Assembly: GCA_019637695.1 (NCBI GenBank)
Contig: JAHBVG010000007.1
Location: 59,872-123,871 of the forward strand
Direction: 5' to 3'
DNA length: 64,000 nt
Origin: Caldilineaceae bacterium
GTDB lineage: Bacteria > Chloroflexota > Anaerolineae > Caldilineales > Caldilineaceae
Shown here: one piece after another, positions 53,301 to 63,597 of the stretch
Position numbering within the stretch: the stretch's first letter is position 1
How the letters are laid out: each line of letters opens with the position of its first letter
Position numbers and translations under genes: made by a program
The notes under the pieces: generated by a model
Told to the model about the DNA's origin: nothing
The model's database searches: none
Seen by the model: only the letters and a program-made list of their open reading frames with translations

Positions 53301-54170
53301 GAACGAGTTGGTGCTGTCCGGCGCGTCCCCCAGATCGAAAATGGCCGGTGCATCGGTCGGCGTCAGCGTGGGGGTCGCAGTGGCCGTCGAAGTGGCTGTC
53401 CCCGTAGCGGTGGCGGTTGAGGTAGGCGTGGCGGTGGCCGGGCAAGGAGCCGTCTCGAAGACGACGCGCTGCCAGGTCTCCGGGCTGTCGGGAAATTGGT
53501 TGCTAGGCCAGCCAAAATCAACCCCGTTGTCCGTGACCCAGTGATGGTAGACGGCGATGCCAATCGGATCGCCGCACAGCAGACCGCTGGGGTTGACCGC
53601 GACCAGATCGAGCGGGATCGACCACTCGGCGATGTCTGCGTTGCCGGTGGAGGCATACGCAGCCCAGCCGGCCAGATCCACCCCTTTCCAGCCGTTGGCT
53701 ACACCGGTCCCGGCGTAGCTGCTGGTGGCCCCACCCTCTATATTGACCTGAAACGCAAAATCTTCCTCCTGAGCGTACTCCTCGCGGCCATCGTCGCGAT
53801 CCAGGTAGACGCGGGCGAAACGCTCTTTGAAATCGCCGGCCGCGCCCTGCATACAGATGTAGAGCGTCTTGCCGTCGTGGGTCAGATAGACGGTGGCATT
53901 GACCCCATAGGCGTCCACAAAATTGACAACCAATGGGTTCGGGTATTCGACTCGCGAACAGCTACCGTCTACGGAGGGCGGCGTCTGGGTTGCGGGAATT
54001 GTCAGCGGGTCCTTGATCGTTTGCAGGCTTGCCAGCGGCAGATGCGAGACTGCCCCTGGAGAGTCAGAACGGGCCGCCTGTGCCAGCGAAGAGATCCGCG
54101 GCCACAGCGCAGATAAGATCAACGCGAGCAGTATGATGGAAACAGAGAGTTTGCGCACAAAATCATTCAT
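50385..54170 (-). CDS. Giant secreted protein: CBM9/DOMON-like, GEVED, CARDB and degenerate zinc-peptidase-like domains
   Basis: 1,261 residues; ATG with AAGGAG 5-6 nt upstream. Signal peptide about 1-33 (LALILSALWP..SSLAQA). A CBM9/DOMON-like domain lies about 50-245 (VYLTHDGKTLYICMQG, ARVYLDRDDGREEYA). A GEVED domain lies about 285-490 (DLGDAPDS, VNVWIDWNRNGKWGD, YGETEDYRIYG). Thr/Pro/Ala linkers (TATAT, TPTRTPT) flank it. A CARDB-like domain spans about 565-680. A peptidase-like region follows, with Q834-E-L-A-H838 and H850 plus DYMSYGDPKW. A final Ig region holds PNGGEVIGDTLEIEWEGSDPD. The first zinc His of HExxH is Gln here, so activity is doubtful. It ends in VLVGDYIYLPALSR, without a sorting motif I recognise. 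Confidence 0.85.
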   Translation of the reverse strand: MNDFVRKLSVSIILLALILSALWPRISSLAQAARSDSPGAVSHLPLASLQTIKDPLTIPATQTPPSVDGSCSRVEYPNPLVVNFVDAYGVNATVYLTHDGKTLYICMQGAAGDFKERFARVYLDRDDGREEYAQEEDFAFQVNIEGGATSSYAGTGVANGWKGVDLAGWAAYASTGNADIAEWSIPLDLVAVNPSGLLCGDPIGIAVYHHWVTDNGVDFGWPSNQFPDSPETWQRVVFETAPCPATATPTSTATATGTATSTATATPTLTPTDAPAIFDLGDAPDSTNSFNNTAMLAYPGVNADFPTVFQQGSPPHGPMHLNPTLRFHLGPRITHEVEADTGFDEDGVNNIQPLSDSADRDGGDDGLILPVVFGHCQMVSLNYTVTALTDDLPALYVNVWIDWNRNGKWGDLLECPSAPAQEWAVKNQSISTTQAGTFNFTTPAFLAYAPGEDLDRWLRITITDVPIESEDGSGPASGYEYGETEDYRIYGSAPTATPTSTPSATTVPTRTPTATATATSTGTATRVPTWTPTRTPTRTPTATPTHTPTPTRTLSPTPTPISLDLSIANMEITQGIQNLANGVPLVSNKETFVRVYPAVSPVGINPVTVRLEGRRGGTLLGTLSPINGSVTVSPGAIDRTQLNRTLNFWIPASWRTGTVEFRAIIDPNNTWAEVNEGNNTFTVTRAFNAEAPICLVFRPIRTSVSNFTTSSPGFWDIVDRFKTLWPVADFRVYQTSTDLSRPCGFLWLDSCPWNLPGDKDGLMALLIAWDTFTANPAGCNSSNAHTHWIGMVPGNAPTGSLLGYANYVFHTSFVKMEAGGSGFNAPRGGSTMAQELAHNYNGAFGTRWLHVNCGGATDLNPGYPYNGCQIGNTGNANHHGFDRRSNTVIRPQDAADYMSYGDPKWVSDYTWNGIRAETRNSAVMVAAQSLLDSLLQSEQIFLITGVYTETTAGIETDLTYRLEPQTLPAEKLAGLAEAQAILRAAVSSHDEGPIEDPLPLLLTFFDADGEVLAHHEFLTTPPFEHSSGRVFAAAVPFPQGSVRVTINAQAEPKPLLAQIDISPNPPAVTVIKPNGGEVIGDTLEIEWEGSDPDEDPLRYTIQYSPDNGQTWMALATNIGGNSSVISDTAGLPASNEAMIRVLVNDGMNTSMDTSNAVFTMSNHPPAPYIGTPVDGARLGTDSQFLFTGGAMDSEDGMLSGDGLAWFINGEAAGTGVELLVEDLPVGAHTVRLVATDSQNATAETEITVLVGDYIYLPALSR

Positions 54171-54534
54171 AGAGTCTCCTTGTGGTCTTATGTCTATGAA
54201 ACCAATGGAAGCATAACTGCGCGCTCATATTCAATTGTAGGGGGACCAAGCTACCGACAACCGGCGAAGCGGGGAATCTGTCGCTGGAGTGTTTCGGACT
54301 GGGGAAGATCCCAGCCGGTTGAGAGGGAAGTGTAGACAGCAGGGGGATGAGGTATTGGCCCATCCTATGCTGTACACCGCGCATCTTACCACTGAATTTT
54401 GTGCTTGCACAACTTCAACTTTTGTGAAATAATCCTGATACTCGCAAACATCGTTGCCATCATCGCTGATATGCGTGTGTGGATATCCCCCGTCTCTGTG
54501 TTGCAGATCCATCCAACACCCAGGGAAGACCCGG
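54171..54534. other. Divergent promoter region between two giant secreted-protein genes
   Basis: About 360 bp. It contains a good plus-strand promoter (54405-54433). For the minus-strand gene only the AAGGAG ribosome binding site is clear. No repeats or RNA genes were recognised. Confidence 0.5.
54405..54433 (+). promoter_or_regulatory. Predicted sigma70-type promoter for the lamin-tail protein
   Basis: TTGCAC (54405-54410), a 17-bp spacer, and AATAAT (54428-54433), about 100 bp upstream of the chosen ATG at 54535. Confidence 0.55.
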
Positions 54535-57500
54535 ATGTCAACTACCACGCGCCCCGCTACTTCGCTTCGTCTGTTCGTTTTGATCGCCTTCGTCGCCAGT
54601 TTGCTCGCGCTCGTGCAATGGCTCGGTCGCGTCCTCGCGGCTGAGATGGCACAGATCTCCAACAACTCAACGGTCTTCATCAACGAGATCCATTATGATA
54701 ACTTTGGAGCAGATGCCAGTGAATTTGTGGAAATTGCTGGTCCAGCGAACACAAATCTAGCTGGGTGGAGGTTGCTTTTCTACAATGGCAATGGAGGAAC
54801 CCGGTATGATTCGCTTCCATTGTCTGGAACCATTCCCGATGAACAGAATGGTTTTGGTGCGATTGCATTTCCCAGATCGGGAATTCAGAATGGCAGCCCA
54901 GATGGCATTGCATTGGTTGATGCAACTGGTGCTGTGTTGCAGTTCCTAAGCTATGAAGGAACATTTACCGCTGTTGGAGATCAAGCGGACGGGATTCTTA
55001 GTGAGGATATAGGCGTTGAAGAGCAGGATGAGCCAACAAACCCTCTAGGAAATTCTCTTCAGCTCATTGGAATTGGCTGTACCTACGGCGATTTTCAGTG
55101 GCAAGAACCTGCACCAGAAACATCAGGACAAATAAACACAGGACAAATTTTCAACTGTACGCCCACACCCAGCGCAACGCCCACAGAGACAGCGACCGAA
55201 ACAGCGACATCCACCGAAACGATGACGCCAATCCCAACCGAAACATCTACCCCCACCGAAACGGCGACGGCAACGGAGACACCGACAGCGACGGCAACGG
55301 AGACTTCTACAGAGACTGCGACATCCACCGCCACCGATACATCAACGCCAACGGAAACGATGACGCCGACAGCCACTGAAACCTCGACGGCTACCGAGAC
55401 GCCGACTTCTTCTGCCACCTTCACGCAAACGCCGACCGAGACGCCAACGGAAACGATGACGCCGACAGCCACTGAAACCTCGACGGCTACCGAGACGCCG
55501 ACTTCTTCTGCCACCTCCACGGAAACGCCAACCGAGACGCCGACGGAAACAATGACGCCGACAGCCACCGAAACGTCCACGCCGACGGAGACTGCAACGC
55601 CAACCGACACGATGACGCCGACAGCCACTGAAACTTCAACGGCTACCGAGACGCCGACGCCTTCCGCCACCTTCACGGAAACGCCGACCGAGACGCCGAC
55701 GGAAACGATGACGCCGACAGCCACTGAAACGGTAATGCCAACGCCGACCGGAACAGCGACGGAGACCGCTACCGCCACAGAGACAGAAACGGCGACCCCG
55801 ACCGAGACGCCAACGGAAACAGCAACAGAGACTTCAACTGCCACCTCCGCGCCGCCAACCGAAACAGCAACGCCTATAGGAACGCCAACACCAACCGAAA
55901 CCTTGACGCCGACCAGCACTCGCACACCGACCAGCACTCGCACGCCAACCAGCACTCGCACGCCGACTAACACTCGCACACCGACCAGTACTCGCACACC
56001 CACCAACACGCCAACCGAAACGGCAACCTCCACCGATACAGCGACGCCGACAGAGACACCCACGCCTTTCGTGGGCTGGTTGATCAACGAAATTCACGCC
56101 GACCCAGACACCATCCACGGCGACGCCAACGGGGATGGGACACGTGATTTTGACGACGATGAATTCATCGAGATTGTCAACAATATAGGAAGTGCGGTCG
56201 ATATCAGCGGGTGGACACTTTCCGATGAAGATCGAGTGAGACACACTTTCGCCGCAGGGACATGGGTTCCTCACGGCTGCGCGGTGGTCGTCTTCGGCGG
56301 AGGAATCCCCACAGGCGATTTCGGTGGGGCAGTCATCCGCACGATCAGTACCTTGTCTCTCCACAACGACGGAGATACGATCATCCTCGCCAACGGGGAG
56401 AATATCATTGCCACCTACACCTACGGAGCGGAAGGAGGCAACAATCAGTCGCTCACCCGCTTCCCCGATTTGACCGGCGGCGCGATGGTCAAACACACCA
56501 CGGTCAGCCCCACAGGCGCACGCTTCTCGCCAGGGACGCAGAGCGATGGCAGCCCTTTCCCCGGCTGTGCATGGCCGACACCAACAACAACGCCGACCGC
56601 AGACGGTGGACCGCAGACCGCAACGACGACGCCCACGGCGACACCAACCGAGACACCGATGGAAACGCCGATAGAGACAGCCACGGCCACCGAAACACCC
56701 ACTGCGACCGTCACCGAAACGCCCACGGAAACAGCAACCGCAACCGTCACAGAGACGGCTACAGAAACGGCGACCGTAACAGTTACACCCACGACGACAA
56801 ACACACCCACCGTCACACCGATTCCCCTGATCGGTTGGGTGATCAACGAAATTCACGCAGACCCGGACACCATCTACGGCGACGCCAACGGGGATGGCAC
56901 AGTCAGCAGCGACGACGATGAGTTCGTCGAAATTATAAATATCTCCGGCGCGGCTATGGATATCGGTGGGTGGACCTTGGCGGATAGCGTGAGCATCCGC
57001 TATCAGTTCCCGGCCAACACGTGGGTTCCAGACGGCTGCGCTGTGGTAATTTTTGGGGGTGGAACGCCAACTGGCGACTTCGGCGGCGCCAGCGTTCACA
57101 TCACGCGGACACTGAGCCTCAATAACAGCAATGAAATCGTGACATTTGCCAACAGCGACGGGCATATCATTCGCCACACTTACGGCTCCGAAGGCGGGGA
57201 CAACCAATCCCTCACTCGCTTCCCCGATCTCAGCAGCGGGGCAATGGTCAAGCATTCCACGGTCAGCTCCACCGGCGCGCGCTTCTCGCCAGGGACGCAG
57301 ATCGACGGCGCTCCCTTCCCCGATTGCACATGGCCGACGCCGACAGCAACGCCGACGACAACTGCGACACCAATAGAAACCTTCACACCCACGGCGAGTG
57401 GAACACCCACAGCGACAAACACGCCGACTGCCACGCCCACACCCACCGCAACATCAACGCCGAGTTGGACCGCTACATCCACGGCAACCGCCACGCCGAC

Positions 57501-60500
57501 ATCGACCCCTGCGCCTGTCTTGGGCTGGGTGATCAATGAGATCCACGCGGACCCGGACGCGGTCCACGGCGACGCCAACCGCGATGGCGTCATCAGCAGC
57601 GACGACGATGAGTTCGTTGAGATCGTCAACAATACCGGCGCGGCTGTGGACATCAGCGGCTGGACGCTCTCCGACAGCGTAGGTGTGCGCTACACCTTCG
57701 GCGCGGGGACGCTGATTCCCAATGGCTGCGCGGTTGTCGTATTTGGCGGGGGAACGACCACCGGCGACTTCGGCGGTGCACTCGTTCGCACGACGGGTTC
57801 GCTCGCACTCAACAACGGCGGCGATACTGTCGTTTTCAGCGACGGCACAAGTATCATTGCCAGCTACACTTACGGCTCCGAAGGCGGCGACAACCAGTCT
57901 ATCACTCGCTTCCCCGACCTGAGCGGTGAGGCAATGGTCAAACATTCCACGATCAGCCCCACCGGCGCGCGCTTCTCGCCAGGGACACAAAGCGACGGCG
58001 CTCCTTTCCCCGGCTGTGCATGGCCGACGCCGACATCAACCGCGACAGCGGACAGTAGACCACCGACCGCAACATCAACGCCGACTGCCACGCCGACGCA
58101 GACCGCTACATCCACACCCAGTTCAACCGCCACACCGAGCGCAACTGCTACACCGACATCGAGTCCTGTGCCTGTCTTGGGTTGGGTGATCAACGAGATC
58201 CACGCAGACCCGGACGCTGTCCACGGCGATGCCAACGGCGATGGCGTCATCAGCAGCGACGACGACGAGTTCGTGGAAATCATCAACAACACTGGCAGCA
58301 CCGCGGACATCGGCGGGTGGACGCTCTCCGACAGCGTCAGCACCCGCTACACCTTTGGCGCGGGGACGCTGATTCCCCATGGCTGCGCAGTTGTCGTATT
58401 CGGCGGTGGCACGCCCACCGGCGACTTCGGCGGTGCACTCGTTCGCACCACCGGTTCGCTCGCCCTCAACAACGGCGGCGATACGGTCGTTTTCAGCGAC
58501 GGCACAAGTATCATTGCCAGCTACACTTACGGCTCCGAAGGCGGCGACAACCAATCCCTCACTCGCTTCCCCGATCTCAGCAGCGGGGCAATGGTCAAAC
58601 ATTCCACGATCAGCCCCACCGGCGCGCGCTTCTCGCCAGGGACACAGAGCGACGGAGCTTCCTTCCCCGGCTGTGCATGGCCGACGCCGACCGCCACGCC
58701 GACCACAGACAGCAGACCGCCGACCGCCACGCCCACACCATCCGCTACGCCGACATCGACCGCTACGCCGACCGCGGACGGCGGACCGCAGACCGCCACG
58801 CCGACACCCACGCCCTTCCACGGCTGGGTGATCAACGAGATCCACGCGGACCCGGACGCCGTCCACGGCGACGCCAATGGGGACGGTATGGCGAGCAGCG
58901 ACGACGATGAGTTCGTGGAGATCGTCAACAACACTGGCAGCGCCACGGACATCAGCGGGTGGACGCTCTCGGACAGCGTCAGCACCCGCTACACCTTCGG
59001 CGCGGGGACTTTGGTTCCCCATGGCTGCGCGGTTGTCGTCTTCGGCGGTGGCACGCCCACCGGCGACTTCGGCGGATCGTTGGTCCGCACCACCGGTTCG
59101 CTGGGTCTCAACAACGGCGGGGACACAGTCATCCTCACCAACGGGGATGCTCCTGTGACCAGCTACACCTACGGCTCCGAAGGCGGCGACAACCAGTCCA
59201 TCACGCGATATCCCGATCTGACCGAAAACCCGATGGTGAAGCACACGACAGTCAGCGCCATCGGCACGCGCTTCTCGCCAGGGACACAGAGCGACGGCGC
59301 TCCTTTCCCCGGCTGTGCATGGCCGACGCCGACCCCGACAGCGACCGCAAGCAGCAGACCGCCGACCGCTACGCCGACATCGACCGCTACGCCGACCGCA
59401 GACAGCGGACCGCCGACCGCCACGCCGACACCCACGCCCTTCCACGGCTGGATTATCAACGAAATTCACGCAGATCCGGACGCCGTCCACGGCGACGCCA
59501 ATGGGGACGGTATGGCGAGCAGCGACGACGATGAGTTCGTGGAGATCGTCAACAACAGCGGCGCGGCTGTGGACATCGGCGGGTGGACACTCTCCGATAG
59601 TATGAACGTGCGCTACACTTTCGGCGCGGATATCTGGGTTCCCAATGGCTGTGCAGTGGTGGTCTTCGGCGGTGGCACGCCCACTGGCGACTTCGGCGGC
59701 GCACTCGTCCGCACCACCGGTTCGCTCGCCCTCAACAACGGCGGCGATACGGTCATCCTCGCCAACGCCGATAGTGTTATCGCCAGCTACACTTACGACT
59801 CCGAAGGGGGCGACAATCAGTCTATCACTCGCTTCCCCGACCTCAGCATCGGGGCGATGGTGAAACATACAACGGTCAGCCCTTCGGGGGCGCGCTTCTC
59901 ACCGGGGACACAGAGTGACGGTTCGCCCTTCTCTGGGTGTCTGTGGCCGACGCCGACAACAACGCCGACCGCAGACGGCAGAACGCCGACCGCTACGGTG
60001 ACGTCTACACCAACGAAGACGCCGACGACAATCTATACACGCACACCGACCAGTACGCGCACACCAACGAGTACGCGCACACCAACGAGTACGCGCACGC
60101 CAACGAGTACGCGTACCCCTACTTCGACTCGCACACCGACGGGGACGCCTACAAGCACGCCAACGGTTACGCCCACTCACTACGCCCCCATTGCTATCGA
60201 TGACAGCGTCACCATTGACGAGGATACACCCATCGAACTTAATCTGCTCGCCAACGATTCGGATGGAAAGGGGAGCGCGTTTTGGCTGGTGACCATTGGT
60301 CATGTTCGATCAGGCATGGTGAGCGGAGAGGCCAACGGGCGCATCCGCTATGTGCCGCGGTCCCACTACCATGGTACGGATCAATTTACCTATGCGATCC
60401 GCAACAGCGGCGGCGGTCAGGCTGCGGCTACGGTGCGCATTACGATCAACCCGATTAATGATGCACCCACATTGGCGCCAGTAGATGAACAAATGGGCGC

Positions 60501-61272
60501 GGTGGGAGAGAGGATATCCCTTTCACTTCAAGCGTTCGATGCTGACGACGATCCGCTGCTCTACAGCGCGGAAGGATTACCGCCTGGCATTTTCCTTGAC
60601 AGCGCTACAGGTCAGATCAGTGGCATCCTCTGGGAGAGGGGAGAGTTTGCGGTGACGGCTACGGCGAGCGATGGCGAGGCGAGCGCGAGCCGTTCCTTCC
60701 GCTGGATGGTGGATGCGCCGGACGGACAATCGAATTGGACAGGGATCTTCCTGCCCATGGTTGCGCGCACGGAGCCGTTGCCCGATCTGACGGGCACAAT
60801 CCGTCTTGAGCCAAGCAAATTAGACTTCGCAGTGGGCGAACCTGTGACAATCCTGGCGACAATTGCCAATCGCGGCAGCATACCGAGCGGCAGCTTTTGG
60901 GTCGATCTGCATATCAACCCGGCCCAACCGCCGCAAGGATCGCCGGCGCCCTGGAACAAAAACTGTGGTATGACGCCCTGCTATGGGGTAACCTGGTATG
61001 TGGCGACGCTGCCCGCCGGTTATGAGATCGAGCTGAGTTCGCGTATCCCTCTGGCTGGCTATTCGAAATGGAACGGATCGTTTGCAGCGGGCACGACAGA
61101 TCTATACCTGGTCGTCGATTCGTGGGGTGGCGCGGCTGGCGCTGTGCGCGAACACAATGAAAGTGACAACAGCGCCTCGCTCCACGGGCTGAGCGTAAGC
61201 GGCGCAGCCATGAGGATCGACGAAACGCTCCCAGATCTGCCACCTCGTCCACTGCCACTGGCTACCGAGTAA
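54535..61272 (+). CDS. Giant secreted protein with seven lamin-tail-like domains and TPT/ETPTE linkers
   Basis: I chose the ATG at 54535 ([10 protein letters not shown]..), where a signal peptide of about 35 residues begins; an earlier ATG adds 27 residues without features. 2,245 residues. A first lamin-tail-like domain ([19 protein letters not shown]) is followed by a 300-residue [10 protein letters not shown] linker. Six tandem lamin-tail domains of about 140 residues then each start with (V/I)INEIHADPD and contain DDDEFVEI and [10 protein letters not shown]. They are separated by T/P linkers. Near the end come a cadherin-like domain ([21 protein letters not shown]), an Ig-like one ([16 protein letters not shown]) and a CARDB-like domain. 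Lamin-tail domains occur in bacterial surface and secreted proteins, often near nucleases or phosphatases. No enzyme domain is seen, so a structural or adhesive role is likely. Confidence 0.85.
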   Translation: MSTTTRPATSLRLFVLIAFVASLLALVQWLGRVLAAEMAQISNNSTVFINEIHYDNFGADASEFVEIAGPANTNLAGWRLLFYNGNGGTRYDSLPLSGTIPDEQNGFGAIAFPRSGIQNGSPDGIALVDATGAVLQFLSYEGTFTAVGDQADGILSEDIGVEEQDEPTNPLGNSLQLIGIGCTYGDFQWQEPAPETSGQINTGQIFNCTPTPSATPTETATETATSTETMTPIPTETSTPTETATATETPTATATETSTETATSTATDTSTPTETMTPTATETSTATETPTSSATFTQTPTETPTETMTPTATETSTATETPTSSATSTETPTETPTETMTPTATETSTPTETATPTDTMTPTATETSTATETPTPSATFTETPTETPTETMTPTATETVMPTPTGTATETATATETETATPTETPTETATETSTATSAPPTETATPIGTPTPTETLTPTSTRTPTSTRTPTSTRTPTNTRTPTSTRTPTNTPTETATSTDTATPTETPTPFVGWLINEIHADPDTIHGDANGDGTRDFDDDEFIEIVNNIGSAVDISGWTLSDEDRVRHTFAAGTWVPHGCAVVVFGGGIPTGDFGGAVIRTISTLSLHNDGDTIILANGENIIATYTYGAEGGNNQSLTRFPDLTGGAMVKHTTVSPTGARFSPGTQSDGSPFPGCAWPTPTTTPTADGGPQTATTTPTATPTETPMETPIETATATETPTATVTETPTETATATVTETATETATVTVTPTTTNTPTVTPIPLIGWVINEIHADPDTIYGDANGDGTVSSDDDEFVEIINISGAAMDIGGWTLADSVSIRYQFPANTWVPDGCAVVIFGGGTPTGDFGGASVHITRTLSLNNSNEIVTFANSDGHIIRHTYGSEGGDNQSLTRFPDLSSGAMVKHSTVSSTGARFSPGTQIDGAPFPDCTWPTPTATPTTTATPIETFTPTASGTPTATNTPTATPTPTATSTPSWTATSTATATPTSTPAPVLGWVINEIHADPDAVHGDANRDGVISSDDDEFVEIVNNTGAAVDISGWTLSDSVGVRYTFGAGTLIPNGCAVVVFGGGTTTGDFGGALVRTTGSLALNNGGDTVVFSDGTSIIASYTYGSEGGDNQSITRFPDLSGEAMVKHSTISPTGARFSPGTQSDGAPFPGCAWPTPTSTATADSRPPTATSTPTATPTQTATSTPSSTATPSATATPTSSPVPVLGWVINEIHADPDAVHGDANGDGVISSDDDEFVEIINNTGSTADIGGWTLSDSVSTRYTFGAGTLIPHGCAVVVFGGGTPTGDFGGALVRTTGSLALNNGGDTVVFSDGTSIIASYTYGSEGGDNQSLTRFPDLSSGAMVKHSTISPTGARFSPGTQSDGASFPGCAWPTPTATPTTDSRPPTATPTPSATPTSTATPTADGGPQTATPTPTPFHGWVINEIHADPDAVHGDANGDGMASSDDDEFVEIVNNTGSATDISGWTLSDSVSTRYTFGAGTLVPHGCAVVVFGGGTPTGDFGGSLVRTTGSLGLNNGGDTVILTNGDAPVTSYTYGSEGGDNQSITRYPDLTENPMVKHTTVSAIGTRFSPGTQSDGAPFPGCAWPTPTPTATASSRPPTATPTSTATPTADSGPPTATPTPTPFHGWIINEIHADPDAVHGDANGDGMASSDDDEFVEIVNNSGAAVDIGGWTLSDSMNVRYTFGADIWVPNGCAVVVFGGGTPTGDFGGALVRTTGSLALNNGGDTVILANADSVIASYTYDSEGGDNQSITRFPDLSIGAMVKHTTVSPSGARFSPGTQSDGSPFSGCLWPTPTTTPTADGRTPTATVTSTPTKTPTTIYTRTPTSTRTPTSTRTPTSTRTPTSTRTPTSTRTPTGTPTSTPTVTPTHYAPIAIDDSVTIDEDTPIELNLLANDSDGKGSAFWLVTIGHVRSGMVSGEANGRIRYVPRSHYHGTDQFTYAIRNSGGGQAAATVRITINPINDAPTLAPVDEQMGAVGERISLSLQAFDADDDPLLYSAEGLPPGIFLDSATGQISGILWERGEFAVTATASDGEASASRSFRWMVDAPDGQSNWTGIFLPMVARTEPLPDLTGTIRLEPSKLDFAVGEPVTILATIANRGSIPSGSFWVDLHINPAQPPQGSPAPWNKNCGMTPCYGVTWYVATLPAGYEIELSSRIPLAGYSKWNGSFAAGTTDLYLVVDSWGGAAGAVREHNESDNSASLHGLSVSGAAMRIDETLPDLPPRPLPLATE
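55914..56010. repeat. 18-bp tandem repeats encoding RTPTST-type linker
   Basis: Units of the kind ACCAGCACTCGCACACCG repeat about five times in the linker before the second lamin-tail domain. Each unit is six codons. Confidence 0.8.
60048..60140. repeat. 18-bp tandem repeats encoding RTPTST-type linker, second array
   Basis: About five units of ACCAACGAGTACGCGCAC type lie after the last lamin-tail domain. The same peptide as the first array is encoded by different codons. Confidence 0.8.
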
Positions 61273-61458
61273 AGGCCTACCCTGTAGAAAGAGTGTCATT
61301 TGACAGTCCTATGGATGTACTATACACTAGCGCTGCCTCGGCAAGTCAGTGAATTTGGAGATAGGTTAGCTCTTACAATGTTCTGACCAATTTGGGATGG
61401 TAGGACATTCCCCTTGCAGTTTTAGAGACATCAAACTTCGTAAATCGGAGGTTCATCA
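61273..61458. other. Spacer and promoter region of the ABC transporter operon
   Basis: 186 bp with a predicted promoter (61300-61328) and a strong ribosome binding site GGAGG close to the permease ATG. No hairpin was seen after the giant-protein stop. Confidence 0.5.
61300..61328 (+). promoter_or_regulatory. Predicted sigma70-type promoter for the ABC transporter operon
   Basis: TTGACA (61300-61305), a 17-bp spacer and TACACT (61323-61328), about 130 bp before the first permease. An overlapping TATACA with a 15-bp spacer is an alternative -10. Confidence 0.6.
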
Positions 61459-62544
61459 ATGGCGACGATGGCAGAGTTGCCGCGGGCCGAGACAGATGAG
61501 AGCATCCCTCTGAGGGAGCGACTCAAAAGGCTGTATCATTCTTATCTTTTGCGTAAAACGATCAAGGCGCTTTTCACGATCTGGCTCGTGATTACCCTCA
61601 CGTTTTTCCTCATTCGTTTGCTGCCGGGTAATCCTGTTGAACTCTATATGAACCAGTTGATCGTGCAATATTCTATGCCGTTCGATGAAGCCAGGGATCA
61701 GGCGTCTGCGCTGTTTAATATTGATCTGGAGCAGCCCGTCTATCTGCAATACATTCAATATATGAGCAAACTTGTCAGAGGGGATCTGGGGATGTCCATC
61801 CTTTCGCCCGGCGCGACGGTGGCGGAGATCATCGCCCGTCACCTGCCGTGGACCATCTTCAGCGTTGGCGTCTCGCTGATGATCAGTTTTGTGTTGGGGG
61901 TGATGCTGGGCATCCTCATGGCTTACCGGCGCAACAGTTTGCTCGATCACAGCATGACGCTTTTTGCGTCGATCTTCAGTTCGCTGCCCAACTACCTGGT
62001 CGGCATCCTGATCATCGTCTGGTTTGGTGTGCAGTTACGCATCCTGCCCATTGCCGAAATGCGCGGCTCTCTCTCGCCGGGGATGCGTCCCCACCTTTCC
62101 TGGGAATTTATCAAAGATGTCTTTTTCCATGCCTCGTTGCCGATGTTCACTTATATCCTGACCACCATAGGCGGCTGGATGTTGGCGATGAAGAGCAACA
62201 CCCTGAGTACGCTGGAAGAGGATTACGTTACAGTAGCGCGGGCGCGCGGTCTCAAGGATAGCCGCATTACCACGGCGTATGTAGGGCGCAACGCGTCGCT
62301 GCCTCTCTTCACGACCCTGGCGATCAGCATTGGCTTCGTGGTTGGCGGTTCTATCCTCATCGAAACTATCTTCCGCTATGAAGGCATTGGGCTGAAGTTG
62401 CTTGAAAGCATCCAACGGCGCGATTATACGTTGATGCAGGGCATCTTTTTGATGATCACTATTTCGGTGGTGGCGGCTAACTACCTCGCCGATATCCTCT
62501 ACAGTTTTATCGATCCACGCATCCGGCTTGGCGGGCACGACTAG
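61459..62544 (+). CDS. ABC transporter permease, DppB/OppB type
   Basis: 361 residues, GGAGG upstream. Family pattern for the first permease of peptide/nickel-type importers: 'WLVITLTFFLIRLLPGNPVELY' near residues 45-66, then a periplasmic loop and five more TM helices. The EAA-type loop for the ATPase contact reads 'YVTVARARGLKDSRI' (about residues 255-270), and the GGSILIETIFRYEGIGLKLLESI segment near 295-317 is the DppB signature. It is followed 14 bp later by the second permease and then by an ATPase gene. No substrate-binding protein gene lies in the window, so the substrate (peptides or oligosaccharides) is open. Confidence 0.94.
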   Translation: MATMAELPRAETDESIPLRERLKRLYHSYLLRKTIKALFTIWLVITLTFFLIRLLPGNPVELYMNQLIVQYSMPFDEARDQASALFNIDLEQPVYLQYIQYMSKLVRGDLGMSILSPGATVAEIIARHLPWTIFSVGVSLMISFVLGVMLGILMAYRRNSLLDHSMTLFASIFSSLPNYLVGILIIVWFGVQLRILPIAEMRGSLSPGMRPHLSWEFIKDVFFHASLPMFTYILTTIGGWMLAMKSNTLSTLEEDYVTVARARGLKDSRITTAYVGRNASLPLFTTLAISIGFVVGGSILIETIFRYEGIGLKLLESIQRRDYTLMQGIFLMITISVVAANYLADILYSFIDPRIRLGGHD

Positions 62545-62558
62545 AAAGCAGGAAGATC

Positions 62559-63476
62559 ATGAGTGCGCAAACTCAACCAGAGAGTTCTTTTTGGGTTCGC
62601 CGGATTGGGGCGATTGGTGGCTCCTTACGCGATTCTTTTCGGATTCTGACCTACAGCAAAGTGGGCTTCATCGGCTTCATCGCCGTGATCGCCATTGTGC
62701 TGCTCTCGTATGTAGGTCCGCTCTTTGTGGAACTGGACACGCGCACGAAGATCGATCAGATCTACCTGCCGCCTTCTTCAGAGAATTGGTTGGGCACCGA
62801 TCACCAGGGGCGGGATATCTGGTCTCATATTGTCCACGGTGGGCGCGATGTGATCTATGTGGGCCTGGTGGCGGCCAGTCTTTCGACCTTTGTTGCTGTG
62901 GCGTTTGGCGCACTGAGCGGTTTTGCCGGTGGCTGGATCGACAGCGTCATTATGTTTATAACCGATGTCTGGTTGACCATCCCCAACCTGCCCTTGTTGG
63001 CGGTGCTGGCGGCGTTCATCACCATCAACAACCTGACTGTGTTGGGGGTGTTGCTCGGCGCGCTAGGATGGCCTGTGCTGCTGCGCGCCGTCCGTTCGCA
63101 GACGCTCTCGCTCAAGGAGCGGGATTTCGTCGAGGCAGCCAGGGCGCTCGATCTGGGCATCTGGCACATTATCTTCCGCGAAATTGTGCCCAACATGATG
63201 AGCTACATCCTCATCAGCTTCATCCTGGCGATGACGGGCGCGATCTACGCGCAGGTGGCGCTCTTCCTGTTGGGGTTGATCAACATGCCTATCCAGGGCA
63301 GCAACTGGGGCGTGATGGTGAGCCTGGCCTGGGTGCGCGGCGCTATCTTCTACAAGGACAGCGTCTGGTACATTATGGCGCCGATCATCGCCATTGGGTT
63401 ATGGCAATTGGCGATGGTGACCATGGCCCGCTCGTTGGAACTTGTCTTTAATCCTCGCCTGCGTTCAGGGGAGTGA
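62559..63476 (+). CDS. ABC transporter permease, DppC/OppC type
   Basis: 305 residues. Short helical N-terminus, TM1 near 30-55 ('VGFIGFIAVIAIVLLSYVGPLF'), then the typical DppC/OppC motif 'NWLGTDHQGRDIWSHIVHGGRDVIYVGLVAA' (residues about 87-115). The EAA loop 'DFVEAARALDLGIWHIIFREIVPNMM' lies around 190-215 and the final TM helices end in RLRSGE. It partners the upstream permease; the hetero-dimer forms the channel, driven by two ATPases. The region after its stop (to 63597) is a heptamer hairpin array. Confidence 0.95.
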   Translation: MSAQTQPESSFWVRRIGAIGGSLRDSFRILTYSKVGFIGFIAVIAIVLLSYVGPLFVELDTRTKIDQIYLPPSSENWLGTDHQGRDIWSHIVHGGRDVIYVGLVAASLSTFVAVAFGALSGFAGGWIDSVIMFITDVWLTIPNLPLLAVLAAFITINNLTVLGVLLGALGWPVLLRAVRSQTLSLKERDFVEAARALDLGIWHIIFREIVPNMMSYILISFILAMTGAIYAQVALFLLGLINMPIQGSNWGVMVSLAWVRGAIFYKDSVWYIMAPIIAIGLWQLAMVTMARSLELVFNPRLRSGE

Positions 63477-63556
63477 GAGATTAAGAGATTGGGAGATTAA
63501 GCGATCGAGAGGTGAACTGGCCTCTGATAATCGCCTAATCCCTCAATCTCAAATCT
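63476..63556. repeat. Heptamer hairpin between permease and ATPase genes
   Basis: AGAGATT, AAGAGAT, TGGGAGA-type units on the left face complementary AATCGCC, TAATCCC, TCAATCTC, AAATCTCCC on the right. It is the last member of the heptamer family in this window and sits inside an operon. Confidence 0.6.
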
Positions 63557-63597
63557 CCCAACCGTCTGGATGATGCCATCAACATTGAAGGTAGCAA

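Noticed and set aside
58123..59868. Long open frame (581 codons) on the minus strand, and similar ones at 55095-56087 and 55834-57255
   Set aside because: They are antisense images of the lamin-tail repeats and TPT linkers (for example VSVGVSV strings); they have no independent family match.
60048..60140. CRISPR-like or regulatory iteron array
   Set aside because: 18-bp units without spacers encode a Thr/Pro linker in frame.
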